Shown here: in pieces, positions 42,909-52,227 of the stretch
How positions within the stretch are numbered: position 1 is the first letter of the stretch
How the letters are laid out: each line of letters opens with the position of its first letter
Assembly: GCF_014651135.1 (NCBI RefSeq)
Contig: NZ_BMWH01000004.1
Location: 186,001-250,000 of the forward strand
Length of the DNA stretch: 64,000 nucleotides
Direction: 5' to 3'
Source of the DNA: Streptomyces echinoruber
GTDB lineage: Bacteria; Actinomycetota; Actinomycetes; Streptomycetales; Streptomycetaceae
Notes under the pieces: generated by a model
Databases searched by the model: none
Seen by the model: only the letters and a program-made list of their open reading frames with translations
Told to the model about the DNA's origin: nothing
Position numbers and translations under genes: made by a program

Positions 42909-42936
42909 GGGTGGGGGCTTCGCCACCCACACCCCC

Positions 42937-43212
42937 CCTTTTCCGGCGTTCGATCGGCCTTTTTTGTCCGGGGCCGGTGGGTCACTGGGCGAAGGGGCGC
43001 TGCGGGTCCGCCGAGGAAGTCCGGCCCGCACTCGTCGCCGTATCCGTGCAGGTGAGCCGCCCGACAGGCCCCGCACCCCCATCCCCGGCATTCCGCCGCC
43101 GGCCCCCTGTTGTCAGGGGGCCGGTGTCTGTGCCCAGGAGGCCCGGCGCGGACTCACCGCCGCCGTTTTCGCGGGCGGGCCGACCGGCGGGAGCTTCGCC
43201 GCCCGTACCCCC
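42937..43212. other. Spacer after tRNA-Lys copy 1
   Basis: With the repeat flank this makes a 383-nt gap without a gene. It holds the hairpin at 43099-43124. Confidence 0.45.
43099..43124. terminator. Hairpin terminator after the XRE membrane protein gene
   Basis: Perfect 11-bp inverted repeat, arms 43099-43109 and 43114-43124, TTGT loop, 89 nt past the stop of the minus-strand gene. Confidence 0.65.
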
Positions 43213-44721
43213 TCATCGCGTTCCCGGCTGCTCCTCCCGTCTGATCCACTCGCCGCCGCCCAGCGGGTAGTCGTAGCCGGGGCGGCCGACGTCGGCGCTG
43301 GTGCGGAACGGGACACCGCCGTCGTCGATGTGCACGGTGCCGCGGCGGTTGCCGCTGGACCAGTCCAGGGTGAGATCCCAGCGGACGTCGTGCGCCTTGG
43401 TGCGGGCGGTGAGGTAGAAGACCTCCGGATCGGACTCGCTGACCTTGTACGGGAAGTCGCGCCGGCCCTTCTTGACGGTGACGGTGGGGCTGCCGCTGTC
43501 GAGGTCGATGTCGAACGCACTGGTGTCGACGTCGCCGCCGCAGCCGACGCCCATCGAGTAGTCGTTCCAGGCGAGCGGTGCGCCCTTCGCGACGACGCGT
43601 ACGTGCAGTGCCTCCAGGACGACGGTTTCCTTCCCGGTGCCCTGCACGGTGAGGGCGACGCGCCGCTCCCCCGAGGAGACCGCGCCGTACGCGGCGGCCC
43701 AGCGGGGCGCGTCCTGCTCGCCGGCGGGCGGGCCGACCTGTTCGGGCTCGCTGTCGACGAGGAAGTGCTGGCTGCACGGGCTGCTGTAGACATAGGGGCG
43801 GACGGCGACGGCGATCGGTACGCCGCCGGTGCGCTCGGCGGCGAGCCCTCCGCCGCGGGCGGTGCCCCCACCTCCGTGGGCGGCGCCCCCGCCGCCATGG
43901 GCGGGGGACTGCGGCGCCGGAGCGGAGGGGGTGCCGGTCCTCCCGCTCCGGGACGGGGAGGGAGAGGCCGACGCGGACGGGGACCTGCCGTTCGCGCGAC
44001 CGGTACCGGTGCCGGTGGCCGGGGCGGCGGCCTCGGCGACCCTCCGGTCACCGCCGTCGCCCCCGGAGGACGGCAGGTGCGCGGCGAGCGCGACGGCTCC
44101 CAGAACCGCGGCCGCGGCGCCGGAGGCGATGAGCGCGGTGCGGCGCCGCCGGGGCCGCACGGGAGCGGACGGGGACGCGCCGCCGGCAAGCGGCTCGCCG
44201 CTTCCACCGGGTTCGCGAAGGCCACTGCTCGCGGATTCCGGCTCCGTCCCGCCCGCTGTTCCGGACGGCCCGCCGCTCGCATCGGCGGGACCCGCCGCCC
44301 CGGACGGTGGACCGTCCGGGGCGGCGGGGCGGGCGAGGCGGTCCCCGGCGCCGGACGCGAGTCCGTCAGGCGCCGGCGCCCTCCCGGGCTCTCCGGCCCC
44401 GGCGCCGCGCGCCGCCCCGTCCGGCCCCGGCCCCTTACGCCCGCGCGCCGCATCCGCCAGGATCCACCGCCGGTGCAGCTCGACCAGTTCCTCGGGGCTC
44501 GCCCGGCACACCCGGGCGAACCGTTCGACCGGCGCGTAGTCGGCCGGCACCGCGCTGCCGCTGCAATAGCGGTGCAGCGTCGACGTGCTCATGTGCAGCC
44601 GTTTGGCGAGCGCCCCGTAGCTCAGCCCCGAGCGTTCCTTGAGCTCCCGCAGCAGCTCCGCCAACGCCTCCGCCTCCTCGCCGGCCCCCGTCGCTCCCGT
44701 GGCCCCTGTCGCCCCTGACAC
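43213..44721 (-). CDS. Membrane-spanning XRE-type regulator
   Basis: A 502-residue protein joining three parts. Residues about 15-75 form an XRE helix-turn-helix (ELKERSGLSYGALAKRLHMS, TLHRYCSG). A Gly/Pro/Ala-rich linker leads to one membrane helix at about 195-215 (RRRTALIASGAAAAVLGAVALAA). The C-terminal ~250 residues are outside, starting with a Ser/Pro/Gly linker and containing two or more Cys (SSPCSQHF, VGCGGD). This suggests a one-component sensor that binds DNA at the membrane. Signal and targets are unknown. The GTG at 44721 follows GGGGAGG. Divergent from the DUF4232 lipoprotein gene. Confidence 0.8.
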   Translation of the reverse strand: MSGATGATGATGAGEEAEALAELLRELKERSGLSYGALAKRLHMSTSTLHRYCSGSAVPADYAPVERFARVCRASPEELVELHRRWILADAARGRKGPGPDGAARGAGAGEPGRAPAPDGLASGAGDRLARPAAPDGPPSGAAGPADASGGPSGTAGGTEPESASSGLREPGGSGEPLAGGASPSAPVRPRRRRTALIASGAAAAVLGAVALAAHLPSSGGDGGDRRVAEAAAPATGTGTGRANGRSPSASASPSPSRSGRTGTPSAPAPQSPAHGGGGAAHGGGGTARGGGLAAERTGGVPIAVAVRPYVYSSPCSQHFLVDSEPEQVGPPAGEQDAPRWAAAYGAVSSGERRVALTVQGTGKETVVLEALHVRVVAKGAPLAWNDYSMGVGCGGDVDTSAFDIDLDSGSPTVTVKKGRRDFPYKVSESDPEVFYLTARTKAHDVRWDLTLDWSSGNRRGTVHIDDGGVPFRTSADVGRPGYDYPLGGGEWIRREEQPGTR

Positions 44722-44919
44722 CCGTTCCTCCCCTTCCCCCTGCGGTCCGGCGCGTCCCGTTCCCGCGTTCCAGGACCCTTGCGCTTTCCCTGGTCACAGC
44801 ACGTTTTCGCGTTCCGGCGTCCCCGACTTCCCGGCTTTCGTGGCGGCTGGGACGGATCACCCCGCAAGCTCCGGTCATCCCAGCACCACACCCACCGAAC
44901 GCCGAAGGAGCCCGCTCAC

Positions 44920-45681
44920 ATGTCCAGCATCCACAACCCCCGCACCCGCCTCCTGAGTGCCGCCGCGACCGCCGTGCTCGCCACCCTCGCCGCCCTCTCC
45001 CTGAGCGCGTGCGGCGACGGCTCGGGCGTCCGCGACGAGGGCCTGCCGGCAGGCGCCTCCTCGGCCGCCGCGACCGCCGTCTCCGCCTCGCCCTCCGTCT
45101 CCGCCTCGCCCGGCTCCGGCTCGTCCCTCCCCAAGGACGTGGAACCCGCCTCCTCCGGTTCGAAGCCGGCCGCGGACGTGCCCGCGGTGAAGACCTCCGC
45201 GGTGCGGCGGAGCGGCAGGACCGGCACCGGCGGCTCGGGGACGGGCGGCGGCAAGCTCGTCACCTGCCAGGGGTCCACCACCAAGACGGTCGCGTCTCCC
45301 CTGAACCGCCCCGTGAACCACATGCTGCTCACGGTCACCAACACCGGCAGCGCCCCCTGCGCCCTCTACGGCTACCCGGTCCTCCGCTTCGGCGAGGCCC
45401 AGTCGGTGCCGCCGGCCATCGAGGCCTCGCGCCCGCAGGCCGTGGTCACGCTCGCCCCGGGCGAGTCCGGCTACGCCTCCGTGACCCTGGCGGCCGCCGA
45501 CGGCAGCGGCGCGTACGGACACACCGAGAAGTCCCTCACCGTCTTCTTCCAGGGCCGTACCGCCGGCGAGCAGGCCCCCGTGGCCGCCCACCCGTCCCTG
45601 CCCGCCGGGGGCGTCTACATCGACGACTCCCTCAAGGTCACGTACTGGCAGCAGTCGTTGGACGACGCCGTCAGCTGGTGA
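44920..45681 (+). CDS. DUF4232 lipoprotein
   Basis: A 253-residue predicted lipoprotein: signal peptide with lipobox LSAC (Cys about 31), a Ser/Ala/Pro tether to about residue 105, then a DUF4232 domain (CQGSTTKTV at its start, LTVTNTGSAPCALYGYPVLRF, LAPGESGYASVTLA). The domain is an Ig-like beta-sandwich common in actinobacterial surface proteins and of unknown function; its two Cys may form a disulfide. ATG at 44920 has AAGGAG. Divergent from the XRE membrane protein gene. Confidence 0.82.
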   Translation: MSSIHNPRTRLLSAAATAVLATLAALSLSACGDGSGVRDEGLPAGASSAAATAVSASPSVSASPGSGSSLPKDVEPASSGSKPAADVPAVKTSAVRRSGRTGTGGSGTGGGKLVTCQGSTTKTVASPLNRPVNHMLLTVTNTGSAPCALYGYPVLRFGEAQSVPPAIEASRPQAVVTLAPGESGYASVTLAAADGSGAYGHTEKSLTVFFQGRTAGEQAPVAAHPSLPAGGVYIDDSLKVTYWQQSLDDAVSW

Positions 45682-46058
45682 CACCGGGCGGGGCCGGGCG
45701 GGACCACCGGGGCACGTCCAGGTCCGCGGCGACGCGGCGACGCGGCGGAGCGGTGGAGCGGCGGGTCCGGCGGAGCGGACGGCGCCCGCCGACTCCACCG
45801 CCGACCGTGCCTGCCGACGCCACTGCCGACCGTGCCCGCCGGCTCCACCGCCGGCCGTGCCCGCCGGGCATGCCGCCGGAGTCCGCGCACAGGGGCGCCG
45901 GCGGCGGACGGGGTCCGGGGGCCGGCGAGCCGCCGGGGGATGGACACGCGCGTCGCCGGAAGCCCCGCACGGGCCCACCCCGCCGTTTCCGCGCGGGTGG
46001 GGCGGACAAGTGGGTACCCGAGCGGGTGCAACCGTGTCGTACGGCAGGAAGGCTGGAG
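45682..46058. other. 377-nt gap with three 25-bp repeats
   Basis: Three imperfect 25-bp units, each with CCGACCGTGCC-like cores, occupy 45789-45863. No gene is supported. The promoter of the gene at 46059 must lie in the second half. Confidence 0.5.
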
Positions 46059-46790
46059 ATGACCGCACTCGGACTCGTCCACCCGGGCCACGGCGCCGAG
46101 GACGACTACCCGCGCATCGAGCAGCTCCTGGGCAGCGACATCCGGGTGGACCTCGTCCACACCGACCTGGGAGAGGAACCGCGCCGGGCGGAGGCGTTGC
46201 GCGCGGCGGGCCTGGCCGAGCGGCTCACCGCCGGCGTCGAGGAGCTGCGGCTGGCGGGCGCCGAGGCCGTGGTGTGGGCGTCGGCCGGCGGCAGTTTCAG
46301 CCACGGCTGGGAGGGCGCCCAGCAGCAGGTACGGGACCTGGCGCGGGCGGCCGGGATGCCGGCGTCGTCGACGTCGTTCGGGTTCGTGCACGCCGTGCGG
46401 GAGGTCGGCGCGCGGCGGGTGGCCGTGGGCACGGCGTATCCGCCGCGGGTGGCGGAGCTGTTCGCGGACTTCCTGCGGGCCGGCGGTGTGGAGGTCGTCG
46501 CCGTGCGCGACGGCGGGGACCCTCCGGCGGACGGGGTCGCCGGGTGGGGCGAGGAGCGGGTGCTCGCGCTCGCCCGGGACGCGGACCGCCCGGAGGCGGA
46601 GGCGGTGCTGCTGCCGGACACGGCACTGCACACCGTCTCGTGTCTGCCGGAGCTGGAGAAGGAGCTGGGCAAGCCGGTGCTCACGGCCGCCCAGGTCACC
46701 GTGTGGGAGGCGCTGCGGCTGGTCGACCGGCGGGTGCACGCGCCGCGGCTCGGGACGCTGTTCACCAGGGAGCCGGTGGTGCAGGTCTGA
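46059..46790 (+). CDS. Asp/Glu racemase superfamily protein, arylmalonate-decarboxylase-like
   Basis: A 243-residue cytoplasmic enzyme of the maleate cis-trans isomerase/AMDase group. The N-terminal half has the oxyanion-hole loop VVWASAGGSFSHGW, where isomerases and racemases have a Cys but this protein has Ala/Ser. The C-terminal half keeps a Cys in TALHTVSCLPELE. The single-Cys layout is that of arylmalonate decarboxylases and related enzymes. A decarboxylase or one-sided isomerase is more likely than a racemase. Substrate unknown. ATG at 46059 has AGGAAGG. Confidence 0.78.
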   Translation: MTALGLVHPGHGAEDDYPRIEQLLGSDIRVDLVHTDLGEEPRRAEALRAAGLAERLTAGVEELRLAGAEAVVWASAGGSFSHGWEGAQQQVRDLARAAGMPASSTSFGFVHAVREVGARRVAVGTAYPPRVAELFADFLRAGGVEVVAVRDGGDPPADGVAGWGEERVLALARDADRPEAEAVLLPDTALHTVSCLPELEKELGKPVLTAAQVTVWEALRLVDRRVHAPRLGTLFTREPVVQV

Positions 46791-46966
46791 CCGCCGCCGA
46801 CACGGGGGGGTGGCCATGGGCGGGCCCCGGGCGGCCACCCGGAAAGGCACGACGGGCGCCCGGCGAAAGGGCCCGGGAAATGTATGAGCGGGAATAAATC
46901 CGTGGCGGTCCCCCGTTGTCCCGGCGCAGTACGACCACTCCCGGCGACGACACAGGAGGCACCCGC

Positions 46967-48064
46967 GTGTCCGCAGCGGCAGACGAGATACGGGGCACGG
47001 CCCGCGGCACCGCCCCCGTCCCCCTCTCGGTCCTGGACCTGGTCACGGTGGGCACGGGCCGCACCGCCTCCGACGCGCTGCGCATCAGCGTCGAGCTGGC
47101 GCGGCTCACGGAGGCGCGGGGGTTCCACCGGTACTGGGTCGCCGAGCACCACTCCATGCCGGGCGTGGCGTCCTCGTCGCCGGCCGTGATCCTGGCGTAC
47201 CTGGCGGCGCACACGGAGCGGATCCGGCTCGGGTCGGGCGGCGTGATGCTGCCCAACCACGCGCCGCTGGTGGTCGCGGAGCAGTTCGGGACGCTGGAGG
47301 CGATGGCGCCGGGGCGGATCGACCTGGGGCTCGGGCGGGCGCCGGGCACGGACGGGGCGACCGCGGCGGCCCTGCGCCGCACGGAGCGGCTGGACGAGGG
47401 CGCGGAGGAGTTCCCGCAGCAGGTGGTGGAGCTGACGCGGTTCCTCGACGACGACTTCCCCGACGGGCACCCCTATAGGCGCGTCCACGCCGTGCCGGGC
47501 CCTGTGCAGGCGAGTGCGCCCGGTGGCGTGCAGTCGCCGCACCGGCCGCCGATCTGGCTGCTCGGGTCCTCCGGGTTCAGCGCCCGGCTCGCCGGGATGC
47601 TGGGGCTGCCGTTCGCCTTCGCGCACCACTTCTCCGCGCAGAACACTCTCCCCGCGCTGGAGCTGTACCGGGAGTCCTTCCGGCCGAGCGGGGTCCTCGA
47701 CGCGCCCTACGCCCTCATCGGCGTCAGCGTCCTGGCCACCGACGCGGAGAAGGAGGCCCGGCGGCAGGTCAGGGCGGCCGCGCTGAACATGCTGCGGCTG
47801 CGCCGCGGGCGGCCGGGGCTGTTCCCCTCGCCGGAGGAGGCCGAGGCTTACGAATTCAGCCCGCTGGAGCAGGAGTTCGTCGACTCCTGGGCCGCCAATG
47901 TCGTCCACGGCACGCCGGACGAGGTCCGCGCCGGTCTGGACGAGCTGCACAAACGCACCGGCGCCGACGAGTTGATGCTCACCACCCACGCCCACACCGG
48001 TGAGCTGCGGCTGCGTTCGTACGAACTCGTCGCCGACGCCTACGGGTTGCCGGCCGGCGCCTGA
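46967..48064 (+). CDS. LLM-class (luciferase-like) flavin-dependent oxidoreductase
   Basis: A 365-residue TIM-barrel oxidoreductase. Family landmarks are [60 protein letters not shown] and [13 protein letters not shown]. It uses reduced flavin, probably FMNH2, to oxidise a small organic compound; members are often monooxygenases of uncertain substrate. GTG at 46967 has AGGAGG upstream; an extra 17-residue extension from 46916 is less likely. It follows the decarboxylase-like gene by 176 nt and may act with it. Confidence 0.87.
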   Translation: MSAAADEIRGTARGTAPVPLSVLDLVTVGTGRTASDALRISVELARLTEARGFHRYWVAEHHSMPGVASSSPAVILAYLAAHTERIRLGSGGVMLPNHAPLVVAEQFGTLEAMAPGRIDLGLGRAPGTDGATAAALRRTERLDEGAEEFPQQVVELTRFLDDDFPDGHPYRRVHAVPGPVQASAPGGVQSPHRPPIWLLGSSGFSARLAGMLGLPFAFAHHFSAQNTLPALELYRESFRPSGVLDAPYALIGVSVLATDAEKEARRQVRAAALNMLRLRRGRPGLFPSPEEAEAYEFSPLEQEFVDSWAANVVHGTPDEVRAGLDELHKRTGADELMLTTHAHTGELRLRSYELVADAYGLPAGA

Positions 48065-48145
48065 GGAGTCCGAGGATCCCGGGGATGCCGGGGAGTCCGA
48101 GGATCTCGGGGAGTCCGGGGAGTCCGAGGATCCCGGTGACACGGA
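48065..48145. repeat. GAGTCCGAGGATCCCGGG-type tandem repeats
   Basis: Imperfect units of 9-27 bp built from GAGTCCG, AGGATC and CGGGG fill the gap between two convergent genes. Confidence 0.5.
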
Positions 48146-48167
48146 CTGCCCAGTCGCCGGCCCCCGG

Positions 48168-50030
48168 TCACGGCCGCAGGCAGGCGCGGCTGTCCAGCAG
48201 GCCCGAGATGTCGCCGGGCGGGACCGGGCGGGAGTAGAGCCAGCCCTGGCCGGTGTCGCAGCCGATGCGGCGCAGGCGGTCGGCCTGGGCCGGGGTCTCG
48301 ACGCACTCGGCGGTGACGGTGAGGCCGAGGCGGTGGGCGAGCTGGATCATGGCCTCGACGATGACCTCGTCGGCGGGGCTGGCCGGGCCGGCGGTGTCGT
48401 CGTACTGGAAGCCGCGGACGAAGGAGCCGTCCAGTTTCAGTACGGCCACCGGCAGGCGGCTGAGGTAGGCCAGGTTCGAGTAGCCGGTGCCGAAGTCGTC
48501 GATGGCGATGCGGACGCCCATGTCGCTGAGGGCCTGCAGGGCCTGGAGGGGGCGGCCGGCGGAGCCCATGACCGCGGACTCGGTGAGTTCGAGCTGGAGC
48601 AGGTGCGGGGTCAGGCCGGTCTCGGCGAGGATCTCGGCGACGTCGGCCACCAGGTCGGAGTCCCACACCTGGCGGACGGCGACGTTGACGCTGACGAAGA
48701 TCGGCGGCTCGCCGGGGTGGTCGAGCTGCCAGCGGCGGGCCTGGCGGCAGGCGGTGGCCAGGACCCAGCGGCCCAGCGGGACGATGGAGCCGTCCTCCTC
48801 GGCGAGCGAGACGAACCGATTCGGCGTCAGCGTGCCGAACTGCGGGTGCCGCCAGCGCACCAGGGCCTCCACTCCGCTCAGGCGTCCGTCGGCCATGCTG
48901 ACCAGCGGCTGGTAGTCGAGGACGAACTCGCCGCGGTCGATGGCGGGGCGCAGCCCGGAGGCGAGGGCCTGGCGGGTCATGCGGTGGGCGTTGCGCTCGG
49001 GGTCGAACAGCGTCCAGCGGGACCTGCCGTCGGCCTTGGCCCAGTACAGCGTCGTGTCGGCGGCCTGCATGAGGGCCGTGGGGGTGGTGCCGGCGGTGCG
49101 GCGTTCGACCACGCCGATGGAGGCGGAGACCGACAGGCGCTGGCCGGAGATGTCGAAGGGGGCCTGCAGGGCGGTCAGGACGGACTCGGCGAGGTCGGCG
49201 AGCTGGTCGGTGCCGGTGGAGTTCTCCACCAGGAGGGCGAACTCGTCGCCGCCGAGGCGGGCCACCAGCGGTGCGGCGGCGCGGGCGTAGCCGGCCACGT
49301 CGGCGCAGCGGGTGAGGCGTTCGGCGACGGCGGCGAGCAGGCGGTCGCCGACCCGGTGGCCGAGGGTGTCGTTGATCGCCTGGAAGCCGTCGAGGTCCAG
49401 GTAGCACAGGCCGATCCGGCCGGTGCCGGGGCGGCCGTCCGCGTCGGCCTCCAGGGCGGCGGTGAGGCGTTCGAAGAACAGGGTGCGGTTGGGCAGCCGG
49501 GTCACCGGGTCGTGCATCTGCAGGTGCCGCAGCCGGGCCTGCAGTTCGCGGCGGGCGCTGATGTCGGCCAGGGAGAGCAGGACGGCCGGTTCGCGGTGCG
49601 CCCGCGGGTCGTCCTGGCGGGGCGGCAGGGGGGCGACGGTGACCTGGACCCACAGGGAGTGCCCGTCGGGGTGCTTGACGCGGCGGGTGCAGCGCAGCCT
49701 GGCGCGGCGGCCGTCGAGGACCTGCCGGTAGGCGTGGTGGGTGCGGGCGTCGGAGGTGAGGTCGACGAGGTCGGCGGCGGCGCGGCCGGCGAGCGCGTCG
49801 GGGGCGGTGCCGAGGAGGGCGCCGAAGGTGTCGTTGGCGCTGACGATCCGTCCGTCGCCGTCGAGGACGGCCATGGCGAGGGGGGCCGCGGTGAAGGCGG
49901 ACCGGAACGGCTCGGGCGCCTGTCCCCGGTCCGGGCCGCCGGTACCGGCAGACGCCTGAGTATCACTCTCCGTGACGGCGGGCCGATGGGGGCCTGCCAC
50001 GGGCGCCGGCCCCTCGGACGTTCCGCTCAC
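48168..50030 (-). CDS. cdgA: CdgA-like PAS-GGDEF-EAL c-di-GMP enzyme
   Basis: A 620-residue soluble protein. A PAS/PAC sensor (about 40-170) is followed by a GGDEF domain with an intact active site (ARLGGDEFALL) and an EAL domain with EALVRW, ELTES, DDFGTGYS and ECVET motifs. Both c-di-GMP synthesis and breakdown are therefore possible. The inhibitory RxxD site before GGDEF is absent (RAAA). In Streptomyces c-di-GMP acts through BldD to hold back sporulation. The identity with CdgA rests on domain order and locus. The GTG at 50030 follows GGGAG; a longer start at 50114 is possible. Confidence 0.82.
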   Translation of the reverse strand: MSGTSEGPAPVAGPHRPAVTESDTQASAGTGGPDRGQAPEPFRSAFTAAPLAMAVLDGDGRIVSANDTFGALLGTAPDALAGRAAADLVDLTSDARTHHAYRQVLDGRRARLRCTRRVKHPDGHSLWVQVTVAPLPPRQDDPRAHREPAVLLSLADISARRELQARLRHLQMHDPVTRLPNRTLFFERLTAALEADADGRPGTGRIGLCYLDLDGFQAINDTLGHRVGDRLLAAVAERLTRCADVAGYARAAAPLVARLGGDEFALLVENSTGTDQLADLAESVLTALQAPFDISGQRLSVSASIGVVERRTAGTTPTALMQAADTTLYWAKADGRSRWTLFDPERNAHRMTRQALASGLRPAIDRGEFVLDYQPLVSMADGRLSGVEALVRWRHPQFGTLTPNRFVSLAEEDGSIVPLGRWVLATACRQARRWQLDHPGEPPIFVSVNVAVRQVWDSDLVADVAEILAETGLTPHLLQLELTESAVMGSAGRPLQALQALSDMGVRIAIDDFGTGYSNLAYLSRLPVAVLKLDGSFVRGFQYDDTAGPASPADEVIVEAMIQLAHRLGLTVTAECVETPAQADRLRRIGCDTGQGWLYSRPVPPGDISGLLDSRACLRP

Positions 50031-50495
50031 CGCTCGCTCCCGCAGTGCACTCGGTCTTCGTACTGGCGTCGTACTGGTTGCGTCGAGATGTCCGGCCGGG
50101 CGGCGGGCGGCCACCGGGCCGTGTCCGTGCAGGAAAGTGCCAGGAAAGTGTGCCGATCATAGAGGCTGGCCCGTGACCGGTTCCAGCCGCTTCGCAGGGT
50201 TCCCGGCACCACCGACCCTTCTGACAGATCGTTTCTGCCCGTACCTGGACGGGTTCTTCGGACCGTCGACCGAATGTGACGTTCCGTGAGCACTTCGGGA
50301 TGTCGCGGGGGCGTCGCAGCATCGTCAACGGCAGTCGGCGGACGGGGACCGCCGTCGATGACCTTCCCCGCCGGGGGCCTTCTCACTCGTCCGGTGCAGG
50401 CAAACAGGACATAAGCCGAAAATCTCACGGAGGCTGAGGGCGGTGTTCCCGCGCGCCCGGCGCGCGTCCGCCGCGAACCGCCCCCGGAGGTCACC
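50031..50495. other. Divergent region between cdgA and the M6 protease gene
   Basis: 465 nt with promoters for both genes. The G+C drops at 50260-50300 and 50395-50430. A GACGTTCCGTGAGC stretch at 50278-50291 only loosely resembles a BldD site. No gene is supported. Confidence 0.45.
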
Positions 50496-51881
50496 GTGCC
50501 GTGTCCGCTCCCGCCCAAGGGCCCCGCCCGGAAGGCCCGTACGGCCCTCGCCGGGCACGGCCGGAGCGGAGCGCGCGACCGGCTGCGCCGTACGGCGGCC
50601 GTGGCGGCGACACTGTCGGCCCTCGCCGCGACCTCGCTGGTGACCGGCCCGTCGGTGGCCGAGCCGTTCCGGGCGGGGCCCTGCGCGCTGGGGCGGACCG
50701 AGGCGCACCACTCGGAGGGCCTGGACACCTGGAACACCGCCTATCCGCGGCCGACGCGGCCGCTGGACGCCGTACTGGTGTTCCTGTCCTTCCCCGACTC
50801 CGCCCCGTTCACCACCCCCGCCCAGCTCGCCGCCGACCACTTCCCGGCCACCAGCCGGTTCTTCGAGCAGGCCTCCTACGGCCGCTTCGCGCTGCGCCCG
50901 CACGCGCTGCGGCGCTGGATCCGCATGCCGCACCCCTCCACGGCGTACGCCATACGGCGGGACTGGAACACCGCGCGCCGCTCGGCCTACCTGCGCGACG
51001 CGCTCGCCGCGGCCGACCCCGCAGTGGACTTCTCCCGCTACGACATCGTCTACCTGGTCGCCGACCCGGACGCGCCCGGCGTCGACTCCGACGCCACGAA
51101 GGTCGTCAACCTGGACACCCCGCTGCGGGCCGACGGGACGGACATCCGCCGGGTGGTGACCGTGTTCGAGAAGCACCCGCCGGACCGGCTGGTACTGGCG
51201 CACGAGACCGGGCACGTCTTCGACCTGCCCGACCTGTACCACCGGCCGGCGGACGGCAAGGGCGACTGGGACACCTACGTCGGCGACTGGGACCTGATGG
51301 GAAGTCAGTTCGCGCTGGCGCCCGACCTGTTCGCCTGGCACAAGTGGCGGCTGGGGTGGCTGGAGCAGAACCAGGTGGTGTGCGTGCGGGGGCCCGGGAC
51401 CACGCGGCTGCCCCTGGAGCCGCTGGAGAGCGGGCCGCCCGGCACGGGCCCGGGCCCCGGCGTGCCGCTGCCCGTCGGCGTCCCCGCCCCGGCCGGCGCC
51501 CCGCCCGCCCCCGTGGCCGTGCCGGGCCTCGGCCCGGGCGGCGGCACGAAGCTGGCGGTGGTGCGCACCGGGGACGACAGCGTGCTGGCCTTCGAGGCGC
51601 GCACGGCGACGGGCAACGACGTCACCGCCTGCCGGCAGGGCGTCCTGGTCTACCGGGTGCGCAGCGGCACGGAGTCCGGGAGCGGGCCCGTCGAGGTCGT
51701 CGACGCCCATCCGCGCACCCGGGCCTGCCGGGAGGACTCCGTCTACCCGCCGCTCGCGGACGCACCGGTGGCCGCCGGGGAGAGCTTCACGGTGCCGGGC
51801 GACGGGGTGCGCGTGACGGTGGAGGGGCGCACGGCGTCGGGCGCGTGGACGGTACGGATCACGCCGGGCGCGCGTAGCTGA
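50496..51881 (+). CDS. Secreted M6-family metalloprotease
   Basis: A 461-residue secreted protein. A long signal region with hydrophobic core (about 33-52) ends near SVAEP. The M6 peptidase domain has the zinc motif HETGH (His236-Glu237-His240) in LAHETGHVFDLPDLYH, and WDLMGSQ downstream as the family's Met-turn. A Pro/Gly-rich insertion (about 315-350) and a beta-rich C-terminal domain follow. Likely a secreted protease of the immune inhibitor A type. GTG at 50496 has GGAGG. Confidence 0.85.
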   Translation: MPCPLPPKGPARKARTALAGHGRSGARDRLRRTAAVAATLSALAATSLVTGPSVAEPFRAGPCALGRTEAHHSEGLDTWNTAYPRPTRPLDAVLVFLSFPDSAPFTTPAQLAADHFPATSRFFEQASYGRFALRPHALRRWIRMPHPSTAYAIRRDWNTARRSAYLRDALAAADPAVDFSRYDIVYLVADPDAPGVDSDATKVVNLDTPLRADGTDIRRVVTVFEKHPPDRLVLAHETGHVFDLPDLYHRPADGKGDWDTYVGDWDLMGSQFALAPDLFAWHKWRLGWLEQNQVVCVRGPGTTRLPLEPLESGPPGTGPGPGVPLPVGVPAPAGAPPAPVAVPGLGPGGGTKLAVVRTGDDSVLAFEARTATGNDVTACRQGVLVYRVRSGTESGSGPVEVVDAHPRTRACREDSVYPPLADAPVAAGESFTVPGDGVRVTVEGRTASGAWTVRITPGARS

Positions 51882-52227
51882 CGCTCCGTCAGAATTCCTT
51901 TCGCCGACGTCCGGTGTCCCGCCACACGGCGGTGTCCTGCCGCCGCGGTCAGCCGGGACCCCGGCGCCGAGACGGCGGGCCGCTCACCGGCCCGGAGCGC
52001 ACGGCCGGCCCCACGGCCGCCCTCTCGGGCCGCCCTCCCGGGCGGCCCGCCGTGTCCGCGTGCCGGGCCGCGCCGGGAGGCGGCCCATAGCACGCGCGCG
52101 GCGCCGCCGCCGGGACACGCGGCAAACTCGCCAACGGACGCGTACCGCGGCCGGTTTGACGGCTATCGTGGAAAGGCCAGGCCGGACGGACCAACGGCAT
52201 GACGGCCACCAAAGCGCAGGGGGAACC
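51882..52227. other. Gap between the protease and IclR genes
   Basis: 346 nt with a terminator hairpin at 52026-52049 and an AT-richer promoter zone near 52140-52190. No gene. Confidence 0.5.
52026..52049. terminator. Hairpin terminator after the M6 protease gene
   Basis: Perfect 10-bp inverted repeat, arms 52026-52035 and 52040-52049, TCCC loop. Confidence 0.6.

Larger units (their letters stand above)
42756..42936 (+). repeat. 181-bp direct repeat containing tRNA-Lys, copy A
   Basis: Base-for-base identical to 53162-53342. It covers the whole tRNA plus 107 nt of 3' flank, with an interrupted hairpin starting CGACGGCGA and the 7-bp hairpin GCGCGGC-TTC-GCCGCGC (42892-42908). Sequence differs on both outer sides. 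Confidence 0.95.

Noticed and set aside
50278..50291. Possible BldD site upstream of cdgA
   Set aside because: cdgA is a known BldD target, but GACGTTCCGTGAGC fits the published consensus poorly at several fixed positions, so it is not listed as a site.
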